Positions 31,204-42,920 of a stretch of DNA of 64,000 nucleotides are shown here, one piece after another (the first letter of the stretch is position 1; each line of letters starts with the position of its first letter). The position numbers and the translations under genes were made by a program. A model generated the notes under the pieces. It worked only from the letters and a program-made list of their open reading frames with translations. It searched no databases and was not told where the DNA came from. The stretch comes from Sorghum bicolor (Eukaryota; Streptophyta; Magnoliopsida; Poales; Poaceae). The stretch covers positions 27,548,202 to 27,612,201 of the forward strand of contig NC_012870.2 in NCBI RefSeq assembly GCF_000003195.3, in the 5' to 3' direction.

Positions 31204-32437
31204 TGTTGACGGTTCTTAAGTATCAATTTTAATTATCAAATAAACAAGAGAAAGGACCAATACGCAACCAACACCTAGAATTAGGGTTTGATCTGACAAA
31301 ATTCCACGAGTTTTGTTGTTTATCTATTTCTGCAAGGGGTTATCAGGAAATAAGGAAGGAAGGCCCACATGTCGGGATTACATACAGATATCAACGCACC
31401 GCGTGATTTTCTACCATCTAGAAGACTCCAGAAGCCACGGGAAGAAAACAGAGGCCGAAAGGGGCCAGGCCCAGGGCGCCCGCGTTGGTGACCTGGGCGC
31501 CCGCCCCCTGTTGGATCCTGTTCGGGACTCTCTTCGCACGGGATGTTCCACCGACCTATTGGATCAAGGAAAACATAGTACCACCTCGCCTACCGACCCT
31601 AAAACGCATAGAGGAGGAGGACTATATAAGGAGACCCCCTGGCCCCTGGAGAAGACATGAAGAAATTATCATAGAGATTGAGGGGTGCCCTCAAAGGAAA
31701 ACCTCTTCTCTAATTAATATTTCTTTTTAGGCTTAGCAACCAATGTAAAGTAGAAATAGATCTTCTAGTTTCTACTAGATTGAGAGAGATAGAGTGGAGG
31801 TGTAGATTGGAGGAAGCTCGGCCTGTCGGTGTCTACTCCAAGCTTATACCTGCGGGATCAAGTTCTCCTAACCCGAAGCTTGCTCCTAGGATTCTTCAGT
31901 ATTTCGACTTCTAAATTCTAGTAAGTTCTTGTTTTATTGTTCTTCTGGTTTATGAGTTTACTTTAATCTCTTCGCGTAGAGTTTAGAGTAATCATTGCTG
32001 GCGTAAACGTGGTGTTTAGGCTGGGGTACTCATAGATATTCCCTGACTAGCTGGACTGTGGTAGTAGTGAGGAACGTGACAATTCCGAGTTACCTTTGCA
32101 GACCATATCTCGATAGCAGGAAGGATAGGGTTTATAGGTGCGGGTTGAACATCCTTTGTGGTGTCTAGATTCCGTTAGCCTCCCCAATAGAACAGTAGAT
32201 CATCCTTACCAAGGTTAGAAGGAGACTACGGTTGCAGTCTTCTCTATTTATCACTCACATCGAAAGACATTCTTTGTTGCCTAAAGGTTAGTAGTAATAG
32301 ACCGGTTAGTCAGATGCACTCTTTCTCCTAGTGGTAAAAAAATAAATACGATACTCTGGATAATTTCCCGGGTGAAGTGCTCACCGATATCCGTGCGCTT
32401 GCGGATCAATTCCTTATTGCGTTCCCAAATATCAACA
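31204..32437 (+). repeat. Element A' 5' LTR and promoter
   Basis: 1234 bp. Two GGGCGCCC palindromes (31474-31481 and 31495-31502) start exactly 21 bp apart. A TATA box TATATAA lies at 31623-31629, followed by the ACCCCCTGGCCCCTGGAGAAGA-type block at the presumed RNA start. Confidence 0.92.
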
Positions 32438-32445
32438 AGCATTTC

Positions 32446-32463
32446 TGGCGCCGTTGCCGGGGA
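32446..32463 (+). other. Element A' primer-binding site (tRNA-Asp-like)
   Basis: TGGCGCCGTTGCCGGGGA lies eight bases after the LTR. The CCGTTGCCGGG core is complementary to the acceptor end of tRNA-Asp; positions 4-5 from the end differ from the exact complement. Confidence 0.75.
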
Positions 32464-32570
32464 GAAAGACGGTTGCTGAGATAACCTTGAGTCTTACTAC
32501 TAGCTTGTATCTATACTTTTATCTTTTCTTATCTTTTATATTCTTTATTTATTTTTTTTACTCTTACCTT

Positions 32571-35500
32571 ATGGAAAACCAAAATTCTAAATCGATCCAT
32601 GAATCTGCGATCCCTTCAGTAACTGACCTTTTACCATGGGAATCATCGCAGCCTATCCAAACATCCCAGTATAAGTTAAGGTTGGTTGTCATGATTCAAA
32701 ACCTATCTTTTTTGGGAAAGGAAGACGAAAACCCTTACCTTCATATTAGAGATTTTGAGCAAACATGTGATTGTCTTCGTATTGAAGGCATTTCTCATAA
32801 AACTTTACGTTGGAAGCTTTTTCCTTTTTCCTTAAGGGGAGAAGCTAGACAATGGTACAGTCAGAAGGTAAGTCAATAACAAGGTGAATGGGGAGTTTTA
32901 CGAGCCAACTTTTGTCTAGATTTCTATTCCCTTGACCGTATAGCCGACCTTAGACTCGAAGTCCTATCTTTTAAACAAAAAGATAATGAAACTTTGGGAA
33001 AATCCTGGAAACGTTTTTCTGATCTTTTAAAATCTGGTCCAAACCTTAATCTTGAAGACCCTATTCTTTTATTTCACTTTTTTCGAGGTCTTCAGAAAAA
33101 TCACAAACAAATGCTACATACAATGTCTAGAGGTTCTTTCTTTTGTATCCCTACTGATGAAGCTAGAGTGATCCTAGATAGAATCCTAGAAGCTGAGATA
33201 GATAATACCCTTCATGATGAAACCTACGAAGCCAAAGTAGACACTCTACCAAATTCTTCAGCTACTTTAGCTATCCCAAGTTCTGAGCCACAAGAGGAAG
33301 AAATTCCACCACCGGACTTCATGCTGGATATAGAATCCGATCTTTTTGCCGATTTTGGAAACATTTCAAACTACCATTCTATTGACAAACCCCAAAACGG
33401 CCAGTTTAGCATTTATTTGCCAAGTGAATATCAATTGAGAGAGCTTATCTCAGTAATGAGTAGCGAATGGTTGGAGGAATCAGAGCTTTCCTCTGATGTG
33501 ATCCGTTTGGACACACCCTCTATAACTATACGCTGTGCTTATAATTCTGATCGATTTAATGCTCTATATAATCCTGTTGTGAGGATCAACATCATGTCTG
33601 AATCTTTTGCACTTAAACTATTTAAAAATCTTGTCTTAACCCCCACAACAAAGGTCATAAAGGAATCTTCGGGACGATTAGTCCCCAGTCTTGGAATTAT
33701 TAATGTCCTACCTCTTACGGTAGAAGGCTCCATGGTTCATTTGAACTTCTATATCTTTGATACATGGGACTTCGACCTGTTGATAGGACAACCTTTTAGA
33801 AGACTCCATTATGAAGGTCATACTGGAAAGCTACACATTTCTTTTGGAAAAACCTTTAAATTCCCAATAACAATTTCACACTCCTTAAACAATAAGGCCG
33901 AATCATATCTTTTGCCTGATCCTATGGAGGAAGTAAAGGCTGCATCTCTAGAGCTTTTAGATGAACCAGACTTAGAAGACGAAACTCCTTTCTTCACAGA
34001 AGAAGAAGCCGAACCTTCTGAACCTGAACTCTTAGATGAGTTTGCAGAAACACCTAGACCCCCCATAGAGCTTAAAACTTTACCACCCGGTCTTACATAT
34101 GCTTTCCTAAACAATAATCCAGAGTTTCCTGTGATCATTAGCGATAAACTCACTCAGGATCAAACGCTGCGATTAATGACCATTCTTGAGAAACATCACT
34201 CAGTTTTCGGCTACTCACTCCAAGATCTTACAGGAATCAGTCCTATGATTTGTACCCATCGTATTCCAACAGATCCTTCTGTTCCACCCTCTCGAGAACC
34301 CCAACATAGACTTAATAACACTATGAGAGAGGTAGTTAAAAAGGAAGTTATAAAGTTGCTGCATGCAGGGATTATATATCCTGTGCCGCACAGAGAGTGG
34401 GTAAGCCCAGTACAAGTTGTGCCTAAAAAGGGAGGCATGACTGTTATTATAAATGAAAAGAACGAGCTAATTCCGCAACGCACCGTCACAGGATGGCGGA
34501 TGTGCATAGACTATAGAAAACTAAATAAAGCCACAAGAAAGGATCACTTTCCTTTACCTTTCATAGATGAGATGCTAGAGCGATTAGCGAACCATTCGTT
34601 CTTCTGTTTCTTAGATGGATATTCAGGGTATCATCAAATCCCGATCCATCCCGATGATCAAAGCAAAACCACTTTTACATGCCCATATGGAACTTATGCT
34701 TACTGTAGAATGTCTTTTGGGTTATGTAATGCACCAGCTTCTTTTCAAAGATGCATGATGTCTATATTTTCTGATATGATTGAAGAGATTATGGAAGTTT
34801 TCATGGATGATTTCTCTGTTTATGGAAAAACTTTTGATAGTTGTCTTGAAAACTTAGACAAGGTTTTGCAAAGATGTGAAGAAAAGCACTTAGTCCTTAA
34901 TTGGGAAAAATGTCATTTTATGGTTAGAGAAGGAATAGTGCTGGGACACCTAGTGTCTGAAAGAGGTATTGAGGTAGATAAAACTAAAATTGAAGTAATT
35001 GAACAACTACCTCCACCTGTGAATATAAAAGGATTTCGAAGCTTTCTTGGCCATGCTGGTTTTTATCGTAGATTCATAAAAGATTTTTCATTTATTGCTA
35101 GACCACTTACTCTTTTGCTAGCCAAGGATGCTCCTTTCGAATTTGATGATGCATGTCTAACATCTTTCAATTTATTAAAGAAAGCACTCATCTCTGCACC
35201 AATCATTCAACCCCCTGATTGGTCGTTGCCTTTTGAAATTATGTGTGATGCTAGTGGTTATGCTGTGGGGGCAGTATTGGGACAAACTAAAAATAAGAAG
35301 CATCATGCAATTGCTTATGCCAGTAAAACTTTGACAGGAGCTCAACTTAATTATGCAACCACCGAAAAAGAGCTTTTGGTTGTTGTCTTTGCCATTGATA
35401 AATTTAGATCTTATTTAGTTGGAGCTAAAATAATTGTTTACACTGATCATGCTGCACTAAAATATTTGCTCACTAAAAAAGATGCTAAACCTCGCCTCAT

Positions 35501-36041
35501 TAGATGGATCTTATTACTCCAAGAATTTGACTTAGAAATAAAAGATAAAAAGGGAGTAGAAAATTATGTTGCTGATCACTTGTCTAGAATGTATTTTAAG
35601 AGTCCACAGGAAACCCCCATCAATGATTCACTCCGGGACGACATGCTCTACGGGATTAACAGGTCTGACCCCTGGTATGCAGATATTGTTAATTTTATGG
35701 TTTCAGGGTATGTACCACCAGGAGTAAACATGAAGAAGCTTATTCAAGAGAGTCGTTCACATATATGGGATGAGCCATACCTCTTCCGAGTATGCTCTGA
35801 TGGCTTACTCAGGAGATGTGTGACCACTGAGGAAGGATGGAAGATCATCGACAGATGTCATTCATCACCATATGGAGGTCACTATGGAGCATTCCGTACA
35901 CCACTCTACGATTCAGGTACAAGAAAGCAGAAAACAAGTATGGGGGAGATCCCTCAACATGCCAAACACACTCCGACTACACCACTCCACGATTCAGGTA
36001 CACGCTCTGCACACTTTACTTTACACATACATATATTTTAG
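32571..36041 (+). pseudogene. Element A' Gag-Pro-RT-RNase H polyprotein
   Basis: From the ATG at 32571 the frame is open except for one TAA at 32877-32879. Gag: SLRGEARQWYSQ then [13 protein letters not shown] and [10 protein letters not shown] blocks. Protease region near 33570-33810: [10 protein letters not shown] and [11 protein letters not shown], without a canonical D-[ST]-G triad. [38 protein letters not shown], catalytic FMDDF. RNase [35 protein letters not shown] and the VADHLSR end. The frame then enters an [10 protein letters not shown] segment (integrase zinc finger start) and runs out at 36041 through a repeat of a CGATTCAGGTAC motif (35908 and 35990), showing that the integrase was deleted. 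It cannot integrate by itself. Confidence 0.9.
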
Positions 36042-37036
36042 ATTATGCAGAATACTGTTTCCAACATGATAAAATAAAAAGATTAAAATATTTCTAATCA
36101 TGATTAATCTCAATCTGTGATATTTCCTGAAAACTTGCAACTATTATAAAATCATTTTAAAACCCTATGTTACTTAAGTCAATATGGAATATGTGATGGT
36201 AGAGTATGAGTTTCTTATTCTTGATATCATTGCTACTTGGAGGATTTATTTCAAAATATTCAAAATTCTAGCTACCATCCTCAGTGTTTTATATGCCTAA
36301 TAAAACTGAAAATATTAATTATGATTATAAAAGCTATCTGCTCTGTATTGAGTTTGTTCAAAATAAGTTAGACCCTTGTTGAGAGGTTTATCATGCTCCT
36401 AAGATCAAGACATTTATTCAGAAAGATTCACTCTTCCGAAGTATTATTGCATTAGAGGCATGGGCTATGCAAAAATAGAGATATTTCGAGGAAATAAAAA
36501 GGAGCAATGCTCGACAACCTCGCAGAAAAAAATGGACAAGTGTCCGGCAGTAGAATTAGGGATACCTCTGTATTCACTTAAAAAAAAGAGAGAGAAAAAA
36601 ATGATAGCCCATGGTCCCTCTAATAAGCAATATGCTAGCAAGAGTTGACAAAGATTTTAATTTCCAAAGTCTTTGATCTAAGATTATGACATTCCCCTCC
36701 TCGGATCCCGTTTTGATCAGGCAATAAATGCAAAGTAAGTATGCTTGAGAATTTTTGCAAAATTAAAACAGCCTCAGTAAGATATATAGAAGATAATGAG
36801 TGACCTGAGAGAACCTATGAGGATAAAAAGGTATGCTAACTTTCTTTCAAAAATATACAAAAGCTCCAAGTGACAGGATTGAGAAGAAAGGATCTTTACT
36901 CTTAACCATATACTACCCTGACTATGGTACACAGTGGATTTTTAACACCCTGCAATTATAAAAAGAATGTTTTAAATGTTTACCCCAGATATTTTTCTTA
37001 ACCATCCTTTTCTCGAGGACGAGTAAAAGCCTAAGT
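36042..37036. other. Element A' 3' non-coding interior
   Basis: AT-rich, no protein frame. The stretch 36528-36560 matches element B at 45318-45352 (minus strand) at about 90%, including AAGTGTCCGGCAGTAGAATT, so the two families share their 3' untranslated region. Confidence 0.6.
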
Positions 37037-37047
37037 ATGGGGGTATT
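37037..37047 (+). other. Element A' polypurine tract
   Basis: ATGGGGGTATT just before the LTR start TGTTGACGG at 37048, preceded by CGAGGACGAGTAAAAGCC, a variant of the GGGATGAGCAAAAGG seen in A and B. Confidence 0.6.
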
Positions 37048-38270
37048 TGTTGACGGTTCTTAAGTATCAATTTTAATTATCAAATAAACAAGAGAAAGGA
37101 CCAATATGCAACCAACACCTAGAATTAGGGTTTGATCTGACAAAATTCCACGAGTTTTGTTGTTTATCTATTTCTGCAGGTTGTTATCAGGAAATAAGGA
37201 AGAAAGGCCCACATGTCGGGATTACATAGAGATATCAACGCACCGCGCGATTTTCTACCATCTAGAAGACTCCAGAAGCCACGAGAAGAAAACAGAGGCC
37301 GAAAGGGGCCAGGCCCAGGGCGCCCGCCCTGGTGACCTGGGCGCCCGCCCCCTGTTGGATCCTGTTCGGGACTCTCTTCGCACGGGATGTTCCACCGACC
37401 TATTAGATCAAGGAAAACATAGTACCACCTCGCCTACCGACCCTAAAACGCATAGAGGAGGAGGACTATATAAGGAGACCCCCCTGGCCCCTGGAGAAGA
37501 CATGAAGAAATTATCATAGAGATTGAGGGGTGCCCTCGAAGGAAAACCTCTTCTCTAATTAATATTTCTTTTTAGGCTTAGCAACCAATGTAAAGTAGAA
37601 ATAGATCTTCTAGTTTCTACTACATTGAGAGAGATAGAGTGGAGGTGTAGATTGGAGGAAGCCCGGCCTGTCGGTGTCTACTCCAAGCTTATACCTGCGG
37701 GATCAAGTTCTCTTAACCCGAAGCTTGCTCCTAGGATTCTTCAGTATTTCGACTTCTAAATTCTAGTAAGTTCTTGTTTTATTGTTCTTCTGGTTTATGA
37801 GTTTACTTTAATCTCTTCGCGTAGAGTTTAGAGTAATCATTGCTGGCGTAAATGTGGTGTTTAGGCTGGGGTACTCATAGATATTCTCTGACTAGTTGGA
37901 CCGTGGTAGTAGTGAGGAACGTGACAATTCCGAGTTACCTTTGTAGACCATATCTCGTTAGCAGGAAGGATAGGGTTTATAGGTGCGGGTTGAACATCCT
38001 TTGTGGTGTCTAGATTCCGTTAGCCTCCCCAATCATCCTTACCAAGGTTAGAAGGAGACTACGGTTGCAGTCTTCTCTATTTATCACTCACATCGAAAGA
38101 CATTCTTTGTTGCCTAAAGGTTAGTAGTAATAGACCGGTTAGTCAGATGCACTCTTTCTCCTAGTGGTAAAAAAATAAATACGATACTCTGGATAATTTC
38201 CCGGGTGAAGTGCTCACCGATATCCGTGCGCTTGCGGATCAATTCCTTATTGCGTTCCCAAATATCAACA
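37048..38270 (+). repeat. Element A' 3' LTR
   Basis: 1223 bp. GGGCGCCC palindromes lie at 37318-37325 and 37339-37346 (again 21 bp apart) and the TATA box at 37467-37473. It is followed by the perfect target duplication CTTAT. Confidence 0.92.
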
Positions 38271-39160
38271 CTTATGTTCTCAATTATATTGTTATTAGAC
38301 TACTTTGATTATATGCTTAGCGTACTTAGATTAGAATTATGTTTATGCATAGAATCGTATAGCGCTTACTCATTAGGCCGATGGGTAAGTGGTAAATATT
38401 GTGTAGGCGAGGTGCCTAGACCGTATTTATCTGCGATTACCCCTTATAGTCCAGATCATGAGGTAGATCGCGGGAGTGACAGTCCTGTTGAGTCCTTTTA
38501 GTCCTCCTCCCGATTGTAAGGCTTGTAGAGCACCATTATTACAGGAAAGTGATTGCTATGTTCATGATCTTTCTTAGTAATATCACTATGCATAGATATA
38601 ACCTTTTCTTATGATTATGCTAGGTGTAATTGTACTCATCAATGTATGCTTTGACAATATAGTTAGAATACTTAGAATTTACTCTTATAGATCGTCCTAG
38701 TCCATGCTAGTGTTATAGACTTCGAATAATCTATTGAGATGATTATCATATTTATATGTGGCTATGTGCTCTCATTTATCTTATGTCACTTATTATTCAT
38801 ATTTATATTATTTATTTATCTTATATGACACTTACCCTGCATGAGAGATAGATAAAGATATGGTTAAGATCTCCATACAGTGCTTATTGCTCATTATCCA
38901 TTGCAAGCCTCTTCCCAGTGGTAAAAATATAAATAACGATACCTGAATTACTCCCGGTTAAAATGCTACATCAGTATTATCTGTGCGCTTGTGGATCTTT
39001 TATTATTTATTTCTAGAAAAGCATATAGATTTAATACCAACACTTCTACATCATGCTAGGGATGACAACCTAGCTTAAGTGATGTAAAGTAATTTTGACG
39101 CCGTTGCTAGGGATAGGTTTAAAAGTTTATTTATAGTAATTGCGTTAAGAAGTGTCAACA
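38271..39160 (+). repeat. Element A 3' LTR, right part
   Basis: Continues the LTR interrupted at 31203, matching the portion of LTR1 from about 27250 to 28134 and ending TGTCAACA. Confidence 0.9.
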
Positions 39161-40437
39161 CAGATCTAAATCACCAAACTCGGCTCATGTGTTGAGGCTC
39201 AGGAGATCAAGAACTCTAGCTTCTAAATGGTCCCTGAGGTCCTTCGAGTGTGTTACACATGAAGACCAATTTTCACGCTAACAGGCGCCGACCGAGGGGC
39301 CACTCAATGGTGCCGAGTGCAACTGCACGCGTGCGTCGACAAGGGGTGCCTTGGCGGCACCATCGTTTCTTCCTCCTCCGGTTCCCATGGTTGACCAGCC
39401 GCTGCTGCTGCTAGTTTCACTGCTGAGCGCAGCCAGGAGAGTGGGATGGAGAAAGAAAGAAAAGGAAAGGAAGGAAGAAGGCGGGAGGCGGCCAAACTTG
39501 GTCTGGCTGCGACTGTAACTTCTCCAGCACCAGCGGCCGTCTGTGCCGCTACTACTCTCAGCATTGCGGCGCCTAGAGAGAAGAGATATAAATGAGCTAG
39601 CGTTTCCGGGGTGAGGGTTGTGGCCGACGGTTTTATTCTCATGAAATCCGCACTGAACCGTCAAATCGAGATAGACGGCCGCGATCTTTTGGGCCAAATT
39701 TGGCCCAGGTGGGTTCAGCTTTTCCCGGCCTAGGCCCAGGTTACGGCCTGGGACGCGGGGGAGCCGATGGGGCGAGCTCTGCCGTGCCAATGCATAGCGC
39801 GTGCTGGACCTCGTTTTGTTCTACCAGGCCGAAGCCGAAAGTAAAAAAAAGCGGGCTGGGCCGCACTACTAGACTATGAGCTGTTGGACCAGACCGGCTC
39901 CACTCTCTCACGTGGAGAAGAGCACGCGCGCATGGGCTGCACCGCAGGCAGTGGGCCGAAATGGCCGAAAGAACAGTGACATTCCGTTTTTCTTTTTCCA
40001 AAAATAGTTTTGAATGAATTTGCATAATCTTGATACTATTTTCTGTACATTTTTATCCAAAGATAACTTGTTCAGAGAATAGTAAAGTATTTAAAGAATT
40101 TCTAGAAAATGAAATTAAAAGTTTATTAAAGTTTCCGCTGCGTACTTACAGTTGTTTATTTTTCATTATTAAATTTAAACCAACGAGAGAGTTTAATTTT
40201 GAAAATGGATAAAATTGTAGATTATTATAATACTGTTATTATTTTGAGTAAAGTTGATTAATGGCAATATTATGATGTTATTATAGTTTTTGTCATGCAT
40301 TAATTCTATTTATGCCCAAAGAAGATGTAGAATTAGTGTAAAAGGATTAATTGTATGTTTTAATTTTGACCAATGTTGAAACTAAATCATGCAATTTGTA
40401 ATTATGTTATCACTTTATATGAATTATGTTTTCAGGA
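39161..40437. other. Unassigned DNA between elements
   Basis: Positions 39280-39970 are GC-rich with open minus-strand frames of biased composition (39278-39790). The rest is AT-rich. No family was recognised. It may be older LTR or UTR sequence belonging to the copia debris that follows. Confidence 0.35.
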
Positions 40438-41170
40438 ATCTCCTTGATGGGGTACATCAAAGATATTCCACCCCTCAAAGGAGATAACTACATAGAGTGG
40501 AAGAAAAAGATTGGCCTAGCCTTTGTTTTGGCTGAGGTCGACTGGATCATCTCCACACCGTTTCCCACTGAGCCAGTGGAACCAGTGAGAGGAACTGATG
40601 AGGGCTGATGCTGCATGAGCTACAAAAGAAAGAGACTATGCAAATGAAAGAATGCTCTTTGATCTTCAAAAGAGACAGTGTACCACTACCAATAAGAAAT
40701 GTTTAGCAGTGGTAAAGAACACGATTGATTCTACAATAGTGGGCTCAAACGAAGAGTGTGATACTGTTAAGGAGTATCTTGAAAGAATAAAGAGTTAGTT
40801 TCATGTCTCTTCAAAGACATATGCCACTCAGTTGATCAAGTAGTTGATGACAGAAAAGTACTTGGCAATGGCACTAGCATAAGAGAACACATATCAAAGA
40901 TGGATCACTTAAACAACAAGCTTAAACCAATGAACTTGGGCCTCAAGGAAGAGTTTCTTGTACATGTGATTTTTTCTTCGTTGCTAAAGGAGTTTCGCAT
41001 CTTTGTTGTCAACTACAACATCCAGTTGGAGAATTGGAATCTAGAGCATTGTGTGGCTATGTGTGTTCAGGAAGAAGAGAGAATCAAGGCCGTCAACAAG
41101 ACAAATGTGAGCTTTGAAAATCACTCATGCATTTTACTCTTTGGTCAACAAGACACATGTGAGCTTTGAA
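40438..41170 (+). pseudogene. Copia-type gag remnant
   Basis: Short frames at 40438-40608 and 40900-41169, plus the stretch between them in several registers, read as a copia gag (UBN2/PF14227 type): PPLKGDNYIEWKKKI, a DLQKRQC region, EYLERIKS, a KMDHLNNKLK helix and VQEEERIK. Stops and frameshifts are frequent and neither LTR is found, so this is an old fragment next to element C's insertion point. Confidence 0.75.
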
Positions 41171-41337
41171 AATTGCTTTTGAACATATATGTTATGAACA
41201 ACATGCCACTAACATCCTTTGGTAAGAACTGGAGCTACGTCCAAGATACTAGTGGAATACCAGTCAAGTTCTTTACAAACATACCAGTAGGATACTAGTG
41301 AAGTTCTTTCCAAATATCCTTTTAGAAGTTATATGTT

Positions 41338-42920
41338 TGTTGACGGTGGATAAGCTATAAAATCCACACATGAAAACACCGTCAACAGGCCAGAAATAGT
41401 GGAAGAATGGCATAGCATAGACATCTTTTATCACTAAGAGGTTCCACTTGTGCTCTAAGTATTTGGATGCAGGAACACTTACATTTGGGAGAAACTGAGC
41501 CCCAGGACCCACCAAGGCTTGGTCGGCCGACCTATACTTGGGGTGGTCCAGGTGCTGGCTCAGTTCTAGGATCCTAAGACAACACATCCAAGTCCATCTC
41601 CACTCTCACATCACACTTGTGTTTCTGTTCAAGGGTGAAAGATGGAGGTACAAGGATCCATGGACCCACCAGAAGAACCAGACTAGAAATGAACACATGT
41701 TGCACTCTATGACAGATGGGGACAACAATGGAGCAAGGCTGGTGGGCCCACCCCACCAATCCTTGGTCGACCGACCGGGCCATGGTGGGACCCACCTGTC
41801 AGCTCCACTCAACCGACCTCCAAGACCTTCTAGAAGGCTCAGGGTGGCCCCACCTCACAAAATGTTAGGTCGACTGACCTATGATATGGGCCCACCTAAG
41901 GTCGGTTACACTCCACCGACTTTAGCAACATGTGCAGATGATCTTGGATGTCCATCCAAGGTGGTTCCAATGACGGTTTATCCAAGGGTGGAAAAGTGGG
42001 AAGCACATGGATCGCTGACGTGGCACCCCCTCTACTCCCCCTAAAAATAGAGGTTGCATCCACCCTCTTAATGTGTGTGTTTTCAAGTTAGCTCTAGCTT
42101 TCCAGTTGTAAGTGTTAGTGTTAGTCTAGTGTGGGAGTTAGAGTTGAGTCGAGCGAAGCTCGGAGTCTTCGAAGTCATCTTCTAGAGAGTCCAGTATTCC
42201 TCTATACCTTTACTCTTGTAAGACTTTGAGTATTTAATATATTTACTTTTCCTTTACTTTTCTAAGTATTTACCTTCAGTATTTACTTAGTGCAATATTC
42301 TATTGTAGTGTCCTAGTCTATCTTGTAGTAGTTATATACTAGCTAAGTTAGTCTTAAGTGCTTGGGTTGTTTTCTCTATCGATAACGCGGTGCTTGGACT
42401 AGGTCGTATACTTAGTCTAAGTAGTAGGAGTTAGCATAAGCGTGGTGCTTAGGCTAAAGCCTACCCTTGAATACCACCGTATCAAACGTGTTAGTGGGCG
42501 GCGGCGAAGCGTGACAGGCCTCTGCTTCCTAGTAGGTTCTATTCACGTCGCGTACGGTCTATAGGCACCCATAAGTAACGAGTCCGCTTGGATAGGAGTT
42601 TCGTCCTCCTATTGGAGTCGACTTCCAGCAAATAAGCAATTAAGTTTAGCGACGTTAGTGTGTGTCCGCTACTAGACTAGATTGGTCCACAGGTGTAAAG
42701 TTAGAGTCATAGGAGTCTTTTCTCACTCGTTGTCCTCCCACCTAGCTACACTACACTAGTTATCTTAGAGTTATCCGGAACCACATCAACCTTCCTATAC
42801 GTCTTCGTTACCTCACTACCTTAGTTAATCCTAGCAGAGATAGGATTTCCCTTCCTTGCTTTCTCCTCTAGCACGCTTTCCCTTGGACGAACTATAAATT
42901 ACGACACCGCAGATACTCAC
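41338..42920 (+). repeat. Element C 5' LTR, left part
   Basis: Starts TGTTGACGG like elements A' and B. It holds three GGTCGRCCGACC-type palindromes (41521-41532, 41765-41776 and a decayed one at 41868-41879), each followed within about 10-20 bases by a GGGCCCACC- or GGTCC-like site. A TATA-like TAAAAATA lies at 42042-42049. It stops at CTCAC (42916-42920), the duplicated target of element B. Confidence 0.85.

Larger units (their letters stand above)
31204..38270 (+). mobile_element. Element A': Athila-lineage retrotransposon nested in element A
   Basis: LTRs are 31204-32437 and 37048-38270 (TGTTGACGG to ATCAACA) and differ by about two dozen sites and a 12-bp deletion in the right copy. The target duplication CTTAT is perfect (31199-31203 and 38271-38275). 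The interior has gag, protease, RT and RNase H in one long frame with a single stop codon. The integrase is lost, apart from part of its zinc-binding region. RT blocks such as [21 protein letters not shown] and FMDDFSVYG are characteristic of the Athila lineage. Confidence 0.94.
26566..39160 (+). mobile_element. Element A: Athila-like non-autonomous LTR retrotransposon
   Basis: LTR1 is 26566-28134 and LTR2 is 30485-31203 plus 38271-39160, interrupted by element A'. Termini are TGTTGACG and TGTCAACA. Flanks are TAGAT (26561-26565) and CAGAT (39161-39165), a 4-of-5 match. The interior is only about 2.35 kb and carries decayed gag and protease-like frames but no RT, RNase H or integrase, so movement would require a helper. 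The primer site is tRNA-Asp-like. The 3' purine tract matches that of element B. Confidence 0.9.

Noticed and set aside
39278..39790. 170-codon minus-strand frame as a host gene
   Set aside because: No domain pattern, biased composition, overlapping rival frames; no splice or promoter support.
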